Source: JAWXTK01 sp044433645
GTDB taxonomy: Bacteria > Bacteroidota > Bacteroidia > Bacteroidales > Rikenellaceae
Direction: 5' to 3'
Length of the DNA stretch: 64,000 nucleotides
Assembly (NCBI GenBank): GCA_044433645.1
Contig: JAWXTK010000001.1
Span: 70,171-134,170, forward strand
Made by a program: the position numbers and the translations under genes
Notes under the pieces: model-generated
The model's database searches: none
The model's input: only the letters and a program-made list of their open reading frames with translations
What the model was told of the DNA's origin: nothing
Part shown: in pieces, positions 43,451 to 52,700 of the stretch
How the letters are laid out: each line of letters starts with the position of its first letter
How positions within the stretch are numbered: position 1 is the first letter of the stretch

Positions 43451-44116
43451 ATGAAAACAGCAGACTGGTATTCGGTAGTAAAAACAAAAGTGCTACTTGT
43501 AGGCGAAAACTCAACTCTTCAATGGAAAGACGAGGTGATAGAGCACGCAATGTTCCTGGATTATTACTTCGATCACGCGCCCTATGATTTGGGCGAACGT
43601 AGCCGTTGGAGCGAGGCTAAGACAATATTTGAGTCCCTGAGCGACATGAGCTGCGGCAAATGTAGGGCAGAGACTGTGCACGGCACCATACTATCAAACA
43701 ATTCACTCACTCGCCCACCAAAGGGTAAACATATACTCATCCCCGAGAGTGATGCTAAGGAAGGAGTCGCTCACATAAAAAGCCTAATAAAGAAATTCCC
43801 CGAGATAGAATATATCTTTGTAATGGGCATGCAAACTAACTATTACCTACAAAAATATGGTTTGGTTGACTATGGCGAAGATTTCTTAAAGGGAGCTGAG
43901 CCACGCAGAACGGGCATAAACGCCTTTGAGCCTTATTATCAACCTGTTAATGCCAAACCTTTCAGAGATATCTGTTTTAAACGTTACAAACTCTTATCTA
44001 ACGAAAACATAGAAATTATACCCATACTACCTGTGAAAGGCTACCCTTTGCAAGGCAGTGATTTAAACAATTATGGCGAAAATTACAATGCTCTAAAACA
44101 AAGTTTCAACAAATAA
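43451..44116 (+). CDS. Protein of unknown function between a sulfatase and rlmF
   Basis: 221 residues, soluble, no signal peptide. It opens with KVLLVGENSTLQW, a strand-loop reminiscent of uracil-DNA glycosylase-like folds, but I see no second motif to support this. A CGKC pair lies near residue 73, followed by a Pro-rich stretch (NNSLTRPPKGKHILIPESD). It begins two bases after the sulfatase stop and ends four bases before rlmF, so it is co-transcribed with both. Unassigned. Confidence 0.65.
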   Translation: MKTADWYSVVKTKVLLVGENSTLQWKDEVIEHAMFLDYYFDHAPYDLGERSRWSEAKTIFESLSDMSCGKCRAETVHGTILSNNSLTRPPKGKHILIPESDAKEGVAHIKSLIKKFPEIEYIFVMGMQTNYYLQKYGLVDYGEDFLKGAEPRRTGINAFEPYYQPVNAKPFRDICFKRYKLLSNENIEIIPILPVKGYPLQGSDLNNYGENYNALKQSFNK

Positions 44117-44119
44117 ACA

Positions 44120-44995
44120 ATGAAAGTAAGCAAGCTACATAAACGAAATAAACACCAAGGAAGTTACCCCATGAGGGAACTCGCCGAGTGCTTGCCCTCG
44201 CTTAAGAAATATATCGCTGAGAACGAGTATGGCACGCTGAGCATAAATTTCTTTGATGCCCAGGCTGTTAAGTGCTTAAATCAAGCCTTGCTGAAATATT
44301 ATTATGGTATAGAATATTGGTCACTGCCCAAAAACGCACTTACCCCAGCTATACCAGGCAGGGCTGAGTATATTCACCACCTAGCCGAGTTCTTGGGTGC
44401 AAATAATAAGAATAAACGTTGCCTAGAGATAGGCGTAGGAGCAAGTTGCATCTACCCGATAATAGGCACAAAGGAATATTCTTGGAGTTTTGTAGCGAGC
44501 GATATAGAGCTAAAATCTCTGCAAAATTCTCAAAAAATCATAGACAACAACCCCTCATTAAAGGGGAAAATTAAGCTAAGGCACCAAGCCTCAGACAATA
44601 TCTTCAAGGGCATAATCACCCCCGAAGATTACTTTGATATAAGCATCTGCAACCCTCCGTTTCACGACTCAGCCAAAAGTGCCGACAAAGCAGCCAGGCG
44701 CAAGTTAAACAATCTAAAGGGCACAACATCATCAAAATTAGAGCTAAACTTCAAGGGCACGGCTCAAGAATTATGGTGCGAGGGTGGCGAGAAGGCTTTT
44801 ATTATCAAGATGATAGACGAGAGCACAGAATTTAAAGATAAAGTACAGTGGTTCACCACTTTAGTATCTAAGGGCGAGAACCTAAAAACGCTAAAAAAAA
44901 GACTAAAACAAACAAACGTTGCAAAAATCAAAGTGCTAGAGATGAGCCTAGGCAACAAAATCAGCCGTATCTTAGCATGGAGCTTTACAAAATAA
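44120..44995 (+). CDS. rlmF: 23S rRNA adenine(1618)-N6-methyltransferase
   Basis: 291 residues. The opening KLHKRNKHQGSYPMREL is characteristic of RlmF, the SAM site is CLEIGVGASCIYPI, and the N6-adenine catalytic motif NPPFHDS is present. It methylates A1618 of 23S rRNA. It sits seven bases before the next sulfatase gene, which is an odd operon partner. Confidence 0.95.
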   Translation: MKVSKLHKRNKHQGSYPMRELAECLPSLKKYIAENEYGTLSINFFDAQAVKCLNQALLKYYYGIEYWSLPKNALTPAIPGRAEYIHHLAEFLGANNKNKRCLEIGVGASCIYPIIGTKEYSWSFVASDIELKSLQNSQKIIDNNPSLKGKIKLRHQASDNIFKGIITPEDYFDISICNPPFHDSAKSADKAARRKLNNLKGTTSSKLELNFKGTAQELWCEGGEKAFIIKMIDESTEFKDKVQWFTTLVSKGENLKTLKKRLKQTNVAKIKVLEMSLGNKISRILAWSFTK

Positions 44996-45002
44996 TACGA
45001 TT

Positions 45003-46505
45003 ATGAAACTGCAAAAATCACTTCTTTCAATTTTAGGCCTAGCAACTCTGAGCGCTCAGGCCAAGAACGAAAAACCTAATATACTTTTTGTCTTTGTAGA
45101 CGATTTGGGTTACGCAGATGTTGGGTTTAATGGTTCAACATTCTATGAAACGCCAAATATTGACGCTATGGCCAAGGAGTCTCTGGTGTTTAAGTATTCA
45201 TATATGTACCCCACGAGCTCGCCCTCGCGCACAGCTCTTATCACAGGGCAACAATCATTTAGGACAGGAGTGTATAATGTGCCAGTACTGGAGAAAGGTA
45301 ATAATCAATCAAGCATATTCTCGCGCTGGAGCATAGGCAAGCAGTTTCCTTTTTACAGCGAGCAACTAGCCAAGGTAGGTTACAAAAATGTGCACCTAGG
45401 CAAGTGGCACTTGGTAGGCCCCTATCCCGAGCGTGAGGAAAAGGCCAACTTTAAATTTAACAAAAAACTAACTCAGCCCAAACCAGGCGATCACAGCTGG
45501 GTTAGCACGCATAAAAGCAAACATATAGCCGAGACTTATTATCCCGAGGGGCGTGGCTTTGTGAAAAACGTTGGGGGAACTTATCGTGGTGACCCTGCGC
45601 TGGCCGAGGGAGGTTACGACTGCGTGGGTGGAGGATATAAAGCGCCCTTCCCTAACCCTTATATCGAGGCTAAAGACTCTGACGAATGGCTAACTGATAG
45701 ACTAACTGACGAGGCTATAGAATTTATGGATGCCAACAAGAAAGAGCCTTTCTTTATTAATTTGCATTACTACACCGTTCATCGTCCTGTGATAGCTCGC
45801 AGCGAGGAGTTAAAGCAAAAATACATGCAAAAGAAAGGTGACCCAGTTCTGGGCCAAGGCATGGAACAGGGCAAGGACAGAGAAGATGTCGCAGCCTATG
45901 CCACTATGATAGAAAACCTGGATTATAACTTTGCAAGGTTAGTTAAATATTTGAAAGACAATAAATTATACGACAACACTGTGATTGTTTTCTCGTCGGA
46001 TAATGGTTATAATGTAGGCTCAAATAAGCTTTTGCGTGGTCGAAAGCAACAGGTCTATGAGGGAGGGGTTAGAGTTCCCACGTTTATTCACCACCCTAAG
46101 ATGATTAAGCCTAGAGTTAGCGAGACAGCGATTTCAGTGTTAGATTATTTCCCAACCTTTATTGAACTTGCCGGCATTAAGGATTATCAAGGCACGCTGG
46201 ACGGCAATTCACTTGTTCCTATGTTTAAGAAGGAGGATAAGGCTTTGGCAACGCGCCCAATATTTTGGCAGTTGAGTAGCATGGGTCGCCATGGCACTTG
46301 CACGGCTATGAGGTTTGGGGATTATAAGGTTATTGAATTCTTGGCTACGGGCAAGTTGGAGGTTTATGATTTGAGCAAGGATGCTGCCGAGAAGGTAAAT
46401 TTGGCATTAAGTGACGAGGCCTTGGCAGTGAGGATGAGGGATATGTTGAGTAGTTGGAGGCAGGAGAACGATGTTCCGTTGCCTTTGAACTCTGTGGTGA
46501 AATAA
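45003..46505 (+). CDS. Secreted sulfatase, Ser-type S1 family
   Basis: 500 residues with a signal peptide. Metal site FVFVDDLGYAD, formylglycine motif S72-S-P-S-R76, active-site Lys/His in HLGKWHLVG, second metal site FSSDNGYN. Length and layout suggest a carbohydrate sulfatase different from the other two in the window; only the residues above are shared. It is the last gene of the rightward operon, and a repeat-rich gap follows. Confidence 0.93.
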   Translation: MKLQKSLLSILGLATLSAQAKNEKPNILFVFVDDLGYADVGFNGSTFYETPNIDAMAKESLVFKYSYMYPTSSPSRTALITGQQSFRTGVYNVPVLEKGNNQSSIFSRWSIGKQFPFYSEQLAKVGYKNVHLGKWHLVGPYPEREEKANFKFNKKLTQPKPGDHSWVSTHKSKHIAETYYPEGRGFVKNVGGTYRGDPALAEGGYDCVGGGYKAPFPNPYIEAKDSDEWLTDRLTDEAIEFMDANKKEPFFINLHYYTVHRPVIARSEELKQKYMQKKGDPVLGQGMEQGKDREDVAAYATMIENLDYNFARLVKYLKDNKLYDNTVIVFSSDNGYNVGSNKLLRGRKQQVYEGGVRVPTFIHHPKMIKPRVSETAISVLDYFPTFIELAGIKDYQGTLDGNSLVPMFKKEDKALATRPIFWQLSSMGRHGTCTAMRFGDYKVIEFLATGKLEVYDLSKDAAEKVNLALSDEALAVRMRDMLSSWRQENDVPLPLNSVVK

Positions 46506-46745
46506 TAGGCACTCATTAGCTCACCGGGGAGCACCCGGCCCTCGGAGAGAGTTAAACGCTAGTGGCAACTGCCCTCCACTGTTAAAAAACAAAATGCGTG
46601 CATTTTGTAGGAGGGCATCAGAATGAAGTTCTGACGGTAACCATGTAAAAAATCCAAGCACAAGTGAGATGCTGAATCGAGGTTCAGCATGACGTGCTGT
46701 TGCTATACAAGTACGTCAGCGGCATTCATAATTCATAATTCATAA
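46506..46745. repeat. Repeat-rich gap: two-hairpin element copy B, a REP-like palindrome and the short repeat unit
   Basis: No coding content. From left: a G+C-rich start (46525-46550); the two-hairpin element (ACAAAATGC/GCATTTTGT inside GCCCTCC/GGAGGGC, then CAGAA/TTCTG) at about 46570-46635; a palindrome ATGCTGAA/TTCAGCAT at 46669-46690 inside GAGATGCTGAA...TTCAGCATGAC; and the TACGTCAGCGGCA unit plus ATTCATAATTCATAA at 46712-46745. Confidence 0.6.
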
Positions 46746-46747
46746 CT

Positions 46748-46776
46748 AAAAAAGGCAGCCCTTTGGGGCTGCCTTT
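46748..46776 (-). terminator. Terminator of pckA (minus strand)
   Basis: An 11-bp stem AAAGGCAGCCC (46751-46761) with GGGCTGCCTTT (46766-46776); the minus strand continues into a T run. Confidence 0.8.
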
Positions 46777-46798
46777 CACAATATAATAAAGTGACTTA

Positions 46799-48403
46799 TT
46801 ACAATTTAGGACCTGCAACAACAAGATCTTTACCTGCTTGCTCACCTTCAAACTTAGCGAAGTTTTTGATGAAACGAGCTGCCAAATCTTCTGCTTTAGT
46901 GTTCCACTCAGCTACATCAGCATAAGTGTCACGTGGGTCAAGGATTTCAGCTGCAACACCTGGAAGAGCTGTTGGAACAGTGAAATCGAAGATAGGAAGT
47001 TGTTTAGTCTCTGCAGAGTCGATAGATCCGTCCAAGATAGCGTCGATAATACCACGTGTATCTTTGATAGAAATACGTTTACCAGTACCATTCCAACCTG
47101 TGTTAACTAGGTAAGCTGTAGCACCTGATGCTTGCATTTTTTTCACTAGTTCTTCACCGTATTTAGTTGGGTGAAGAGAAAGGAACGCTGCACCAAAACA
47201 AGCTGAGAAAGTAGGAGTTGGCTCAGTGATACCACGCTCTGTACCAGCTAGTTTAGCAGTGAAACCTGAAAGGAAGTAATATTGAGTTTGCTCAGGAGTC
47301 AAAACAGAAACTGGAGGAAGTACTCCAAATGCGTCTGCTGAAAGGAAGATAACTTTCTTAGCAGCTGGACCTTTAGAGTAAGGTTTAACGATGTTTTCGA
47401 TGTGATCGATAGGGTAAGAAACACGAGTGTTTTCTGTAGAGCTACCGTCGTTGAAGTCGATAGTACCGTCAGCTGCAACGATAACGTTCTCAAGAAGAGC
47501 ATCACGTTTGATAGCGTTGTAGATATCTGGCTCAGCCTCTTTGCTAAGGTTGATAACTTTAGCGTAGCAACCACCTTCGTAGTTAAATACACCTTCGTCA
47601 TCCCATCCGTGCTCGTCATCACCAATTAGAAGACGTTTTGGATCAGTAGAAAGAGTTGTTTTACCTGTACCTGAAAGACCAAAGAATACTGCTGTATTTT
47701 CGCCGTTAAGGTCTGTGTTAGCAGAACAGTGCATAGAAGCCATTCCGTTCAATGGAAGAAGATAGTTCATGTAAGAGAACATACCTTTTTTCATCTCACC
47801 ACCATACCATGTGTTAAGAATAACTTGCATTTTTTCTTTAAGGTTGAAAACTACTGCTGTTTCAGAGTTAAGACCTAGTTCTTTATAGTTAGAAACTACT
47901 GTTTTAGAAGCATTTACGATAACGAAATCTGGCTCGAAATCTTCCAAGTCAGCCTCAGTTGGACGGATAAACATGTTTTTCACAAAGTGAGCTTGCCATG
48001 CAACTTCCATAATAAAACGAAGTTTAAGACGAGAATCTTTGTTAGTACCACAGAAAGCGTCGATTACGAAAAGTCTTTTACCTGAAAGACAATCTACTGC
48101 TAGAGATTTGATTTCTTTCCAAGCATCTTCTGTAACTGGTTTGTTATCATTTTTGTATGCGTCTGAAGTCCACCATACTGTATCACGGCTAACATCATCC
48201 ATGACAAAGAATTTATCTTTAGGAGAACGGCCAGTGTAAACACCTGTCATTACGTTAACTGCGCCAAGCTCAGTTTCTTGTCCTCTCTCAAATCCTTCTA
48301 GTTCAGGTTTAGTCTCTTCTACGAAAAGTTGCTCATAAGATGGGTTGTGTACGATTTCTGTAACACCATTGATTCCATACTTACTTAAATCTAATTTTGC
48401 CAT
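46799..48403 (-). CDS. pckA: ATP-dependent phosphoenolpyruvate carboxykinase
   Basis: 534 residues. The kinase-1a loop FFGLSGTGKTTLS and the metal site GDDEHGWDDEGVFN are present, with the substrate segment GRSPKDKF. The ATP type interconverts oxaloacetate and PEP. In fermenting Bacteroidota it fixes CO2 on the way to succinate and yields ATP. Promoter at 48451-48458, terminator at 46748-46776, single-gene unit. Confidence 0.98.
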   Translation of the reverse strand: MAKLDLSKYGINGVTEIVHNPSYEQLFVEETKPELEGFERGQETELGAVNVMTGVYTGRSPKDKFFVMDDVSRDTVWWTSDAYKNDNKPVTEDAWKEIKSLAVDCLSGKRLFVIDAFCGTNKDSRLKLRFIMEVAWQAHFVKNMFIRPTEADLEDFEPDFVIVNASKTVVSNYKELGLNSETAVVFNLKEKMQVILNTWYGGEMKKGMFSYMNYLLPLNGMASMHCSANTDLNGENTAVFFGLSGTGKTTLSTDPKRLLIGDDEHGWDDEGVFNYEGGCYAKVINLSKEAEPDIYNAIKRDALLENVIVAADGTIDFNDGSSTENTRVSYPIDHIENIVKPYSKGPAAKKVIFLSADAFGVLPPVSVLTPEQTQYYFLSGFTAKLAGTERGITEPTPTFSACFGAAFLSLHPTKYGEELVKKMQASGATAYLVNTGWNGTGKRISIKDTRGIIDAILDGSIDSAETKQLPIFDFTVPTALPGVAAEILDPRDTYADVAEWNTKAEDLAARFIKNFAKFEGEQAGKDLVVAGPKL

Positions 48404-48450
48404 TTTGTAATATTTTAATTGTTAAACATTTAATCTCTCTAAATCTGGTA

Positions 48451-48458
48451 CAAAGATA
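48451..48458 (-). promoter_or_regulatory. -7 element of pckA
   Basis: TATCTTTG on the minus strand, about 48 bases upstream of the start at 48403, preceded on that strand by a TTG-containing A+T-rich -33 region. Confidence 0.6.
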
Positions 48459-48549
48459 CAAAAAAATTTTAATTGTTAAACAAATAACAATAAAAATTGT
48501 ACATTTATTGTGTTTTTTTCATAATATTGTAATAAATTATTGTTTTTTT

Positions 48550-49662
48550 ATGCCAGGAATCTATATTCACATACCTTTTTGCCAAAATAAATGCAGTTAC
48601 TGCGATTTTTTTTCCGTTGCATCTACTACACATTTAAGGCCAATTTTGCAGACCATGAAAAAAGAAATGCAAAGTCAGCATAATTTTTTTAACAGCAAAC
48701 AAATCAGCACTATATATATAGGTGGGGGTACGCCATCTCTACTCAACCCTAGGCAAATTGAGCAGCTGTTTAGTGAGCTTTCACAGCACTGGGATTTAAC
48801 AAACTTAACTGAAGTGACCCTAGAGGCCAACCCCGAGGACATTACCCTGGAATATCTAAGAGAAATCAAGCAAAATACACCGATTTCTCGCCTAAGTATG
48901 GGCATACAATCCTTTGATGATGATATTTTAAAGTTTTTTTCGCGCAGGCACACAGCTCAAAAAGCCGAAAAAGCATATTACGATGCACGCGAGGCAGGTT
49001 TTGATAATATTTCTCTGGATTTAATCTATGGAGTGCCCAACATGAGCACTCAGCAGTGGGAGTACTCGCTTGAGAAAATAATGAGCCTCTCGCCCGAGCA
49101 CATCTCGGCCTATCACCTATCAATAGAGCCTGGCACAAAGCTGGGTGTAAAACTCAAAAAAGGCGAAATAAAGCCTGTGGATGAGACAGTTAGCCAAGAA
49201 AACTACAATCTACTATGCTCAGTAATGCGCCAAAACGATTATAATCACTATGAGATTTCAAACTTTGCAAAGAGTGGCAAGCAGGCCATGCACAACAGCG
49301 CGTATTGGTCGGGCGAGCCTTATCTAGGCATAGGCCCGGGTGCACACAGCTACAACAACAGCACTAGGCATTGGTGTGAGCAAAATGTAAAAGATTATAT
49401 CTCAAAAACAGAATACGAAAGCGAAAAATTGAGCGAAGATGACAAATACAACGAATTTATCATGCTATCACTCAGGCAAAAAGATGGTGTGAATCTTGCA
49501 TTATTAGAAAAATTTTTAGGAAACGAGAAAAAAAATCAATTTTTATTGTCTGTAAAAAAACTCGTAGAATGTGGCCTAGTTACACACCAGGGGCAGTTTT
49601 ACTACATAAAAGAAAAAAACTGGTTGATTTCTGACAATATTATGGCAAATTTATTTTGCTAA
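48550..49662 (+). CDS. hemW: HemW-like radical SAM haem chaperone
   Basis: 370 residues from the ATG at 48550 (PGIYIHIPFC follows at once); upstream extension to 48397 is only non-coding A+T sequence. The radical SAM Cys motif CQNKCSYC is CxxxCxxC, and the family Phe/Gly pattern YIGGGTPSLL and LEANPED follow. HemW inserts haem in respiratory enzymes and was formerly annotated as coproporphyrinogen III oxidase-like. The coproporphyrinogen oxidase second-Cys pattern of HemN is absent near the start. Confidence 0.9.
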   Translation: MPGIYIHIPFCQNKCSYCDFFSVASTTHLRPILQTMKKEMQSQHNFFNSKQISTIYIGGGTPSLLNPRQIEQLFSELSQHWDLTNLTEVTLEANPEDITLEYLREIKQNTPISRLSMGIQSFDDDILKFFSRRHTAQKAEKAYYDAREAGFDNISLDLIYGVPNMSTQQWEYSLEKIMSLSPEHISAYHLSIEPGTKLGVKLKKGEIKPVDETVSQENYNLLCSVMRQNDYNHYEISNFAKSGKQAMHNSAYWSGEPYLGIGPGAHSYNNSTRHWCEQNVKDYISKTEYESEKLSEDDKYNEFIMLSLRQKDGVNLALLEKFLGNEKKNQFLLSVKKLVECGLVTHQGQFYYIKEKNWLISDNIMANLFC

Positions 49663-49665
49663 CTA

Positions 49666-49696
49666 TTTGATTTCTAAATAAAAAAACTTATATTTG
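49666..49696 (+). promoter_or_regulatory. Promoter of the glycogen synthase-phosphorylase gene
   Basis: TTTG at 49666-49669, a 19-base spacer and TATATTTG at 49689-49696, one of the best promoters here. It overlaps the upstream part of the longest frame, so the ATG at 49736 is the start. Confidence 0.75.
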
Positions 49697-49735
49697 TTTT
49701 TCAACACAAAATTAATTTTTAAATTTAAACATACA

Positions 49736-52700
49736 ATGAGTACAGAGAACAAAGCATTAATTTCCCCAAATTTGCTTTTTGAAGTAAGTTGGGAAGTTTG
49801 TAATAAAGTGGGTGGGATACACACAGTAGTAGCAACAAAAGCTCTTTCTATTAACAAAATGTTAGGCGACAACTATATATTAATAGGTCCAGACATTCAT
49901 CACGAAGCTGAAAATCAAGAATTTGAAGAAGACAAAACCTTATTCCCGGTGTGGGCAAAAATGGTTTACAGTCTTGGATTAAGAATAAAAATAGGCCGTT
50001 GGAAAATCAAAGGTAGCCCTATCGTAGTATTAGTGGACTTTAGTTCGCTATTTGCTAAAAAGGACGAAATACTTAGCTTTATGTGGGAACAATATAAAGT
50101 AGACTCTATCTCAGGCCAGTGGGATTATATCGAGCCCGTACTATTTGGCTATGCAGCAGGTAAAATCATAGAAAGCTACTTGGAGAACTTCTCTCACGCT
50201 AGCGATAATGTGGTTGCTCACTTCCACGAGTGGATGACCTCAAGTGGTGGCCTTTACCTTAAAGCCAAAGTTCCTTATGTAGCTAACGTATTTACTACTC
50301 ACGCTACTGTAATGGGTCGCTCGCTTGCAGGCAATAACGTACCTTTATATGGTAGCATGAAAACTATCAGCGCAGATGATTACGCCAGAGACTTTAATGT
50401 TGTAGCTAAACACTCTCTGGAGAAAACAGCAGCTAAATCAGCCGATTGTTTTGCTACGGTGAGTGATATTACATCTGATGAGTGTACCTATTTATTACAG
50501 CAACCAGTCTCTCAGGTTACACCTAATGGTTTTGAGGATGACTTTGTGCCTAAAGGCGCAGAACTAGAGTCTAAACGCAAGGCATCCAGAGCTTTAATGC
50601 TTAGAGTAGCTGAGGCTTGTTTGGGCGTTAGCTATAAGAAAGAACCTCTAATTGTAGGTAGTTCAGGTCGTTATGAGTTCACAAACAAAGGTCTTGACGT
50701 GTTTATCGACTCGCTAAACAAACTTGCTCAAAACGACAAACTTAAAAAAGAGATCCTGGCTTACATCACAGTGCCAGCTGGTAATAATGGCCCACGCCAT
50801 GATTTGAAAGCTCACTTAGAGAATCCAAATAATCCTATAGACCCAAATCTATTTAAAACTACAACTCACTACCTATCGGCTCAAGATTGGGACCCTATTT
50901 ACAGACGTATGCAGGGCACTAAGCTAATGGATGCTGATAGCAAAGTGAAAGTTATATTTGTGCCAACTTACCTTGACGGTAACGACGGTATTTTCAACAT
51001 GCCTTACTATGACTTATTATTAGGTATGGACGTGACTGTTTATGCATCTTACTATGAACCATGGGGTTACACTCCACTTGAAAGCGTTGCATTTAGTGTA
51101 CCTACTATCACAACTACGCTTGCAGGCTTTGGCCTATGGGTAGATGCTCACAAGGCAGAGCACAAAGGAGTTGACGTGATTAAACGCACAGATGACAACA
51201 ACCAAGAAGTAGTAGATAGCATAGCAGCAGCACTTGAGCGTTATGTTAAAATGAGCGCAAAAGACTTCGCAGCAGCAAGAGTTTCAGCACAAGAAATCTC
51301 GCAAATTGCACGTTGGGATAATTTAGTAGATTATTATATGAAAGCTTACGATACAGCCCTAAACACAGCCCAAGAAAGATGCAGTGGCATGCACTATGAA
51401 GGTGGTGGAGATAGAACAGAACAAATTAATTTCCTTCGTCAACAACTATCTAACAGCACTCCTACATGGAAGCGTATGATGGTTGAAAAACCACTTCCAG
51501 AGCGCCTTTTGCCTCTAGCTAAACTTTCGCGCAACCTATGGTGGTCGTGGACTCTAGCAGCACAAGAGGTGTTTGAGTACATAGACCTTGATTTATACAA
51601 CGCTTGCGATAGAAACCCTATCGAGATGTTGGATAAAATCTCGCCTAGAAGAATGAAAGAATTGCAAGAAGATAAATATTTCTTGTCTAAAATGGACGCT
51701 GTATATAAAACTTTCGAGGATTATATGGCCGAAAAACACGATGCTAAATCTCCTAAAATCGCATATTTCTGCATGGAATATGGTATGATTAACTCTCTGA
51801 AAATATATTCGGGAGGTCTAGGTATCCTAGCTGGTGACTACGTTAAAGAGGCTAGTGACAAAAACGTTCCTATGGTAGCAATAGGTCTACTTTATAGATA
51901 TGGTTACTTCACTCAACGTCTTTCTTCACAGGGAGCACAAGAGGCAGGTTACGAGGCTCAAAACTTCGACAAGCTACCTATCTCACCAGTTCGTGACGAG
52001 AATGGCGAGTGGATAAGCGTTAATATTGGTATGCCAGGACGCACTGTTGTAGCTAAACTTTGGAGATGTGATGTTGGTCGTACAGAACTTTATCTGCTAG
52101 ACACAGACCACGATCTAAACCTTGAAGAGGACAGATCTATCACTCACCACTTATATGGTGGCGATTGGGAAAATCGTATCAAACAAGAGATAATACTAGG
52201 TGTGGGAGGTGTTAGAGCACTTAACGCACTAGGCATAGAGCAAGATGTATATCACTGCAACGAGGGTCACGCAGCGTTTATGGGACTTGAGAGAATCAAC
52301 AATTTGGTGAACACAGACAAACTTTCATTTAGCGAAGCGTTGGAGGTAGTTCGCTCGTCATCATTGTTTACAACTCACACTCCAGTGCCTGCAGGTCACG
52401 ATGCTTTCCCAGAGAGCATGATGCGTCAATATATGTCTCACTATCCAGATAGATTGGCTATTACTTGGGATCAATTCATCAACCTAGGTAAAACTAATCC
52501 TTACAATCACGACGAGAAATTCTCTATGAGTGTGCTAGCTGCCAACCTTTCACAAGAGGTTAATGGTGTGAGCTGGCTTCACGGCGAGGTGAGCAAAGAT
52601 ATTATGGGCGATATGTGGCCAGGCTACTTCAAAGATGAACTTCATATTGGCTACGTGACTAACGGTGTTCACTTCCCAACATGGACAGCACCTATTATGC

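Noticed and set aside
46553..46600. GTTAAAC/GTTAAAT resembling integron attC core sites
   Set aside because: The matching RYYYAAC partner is absent in both copies and no integron integrase is present.
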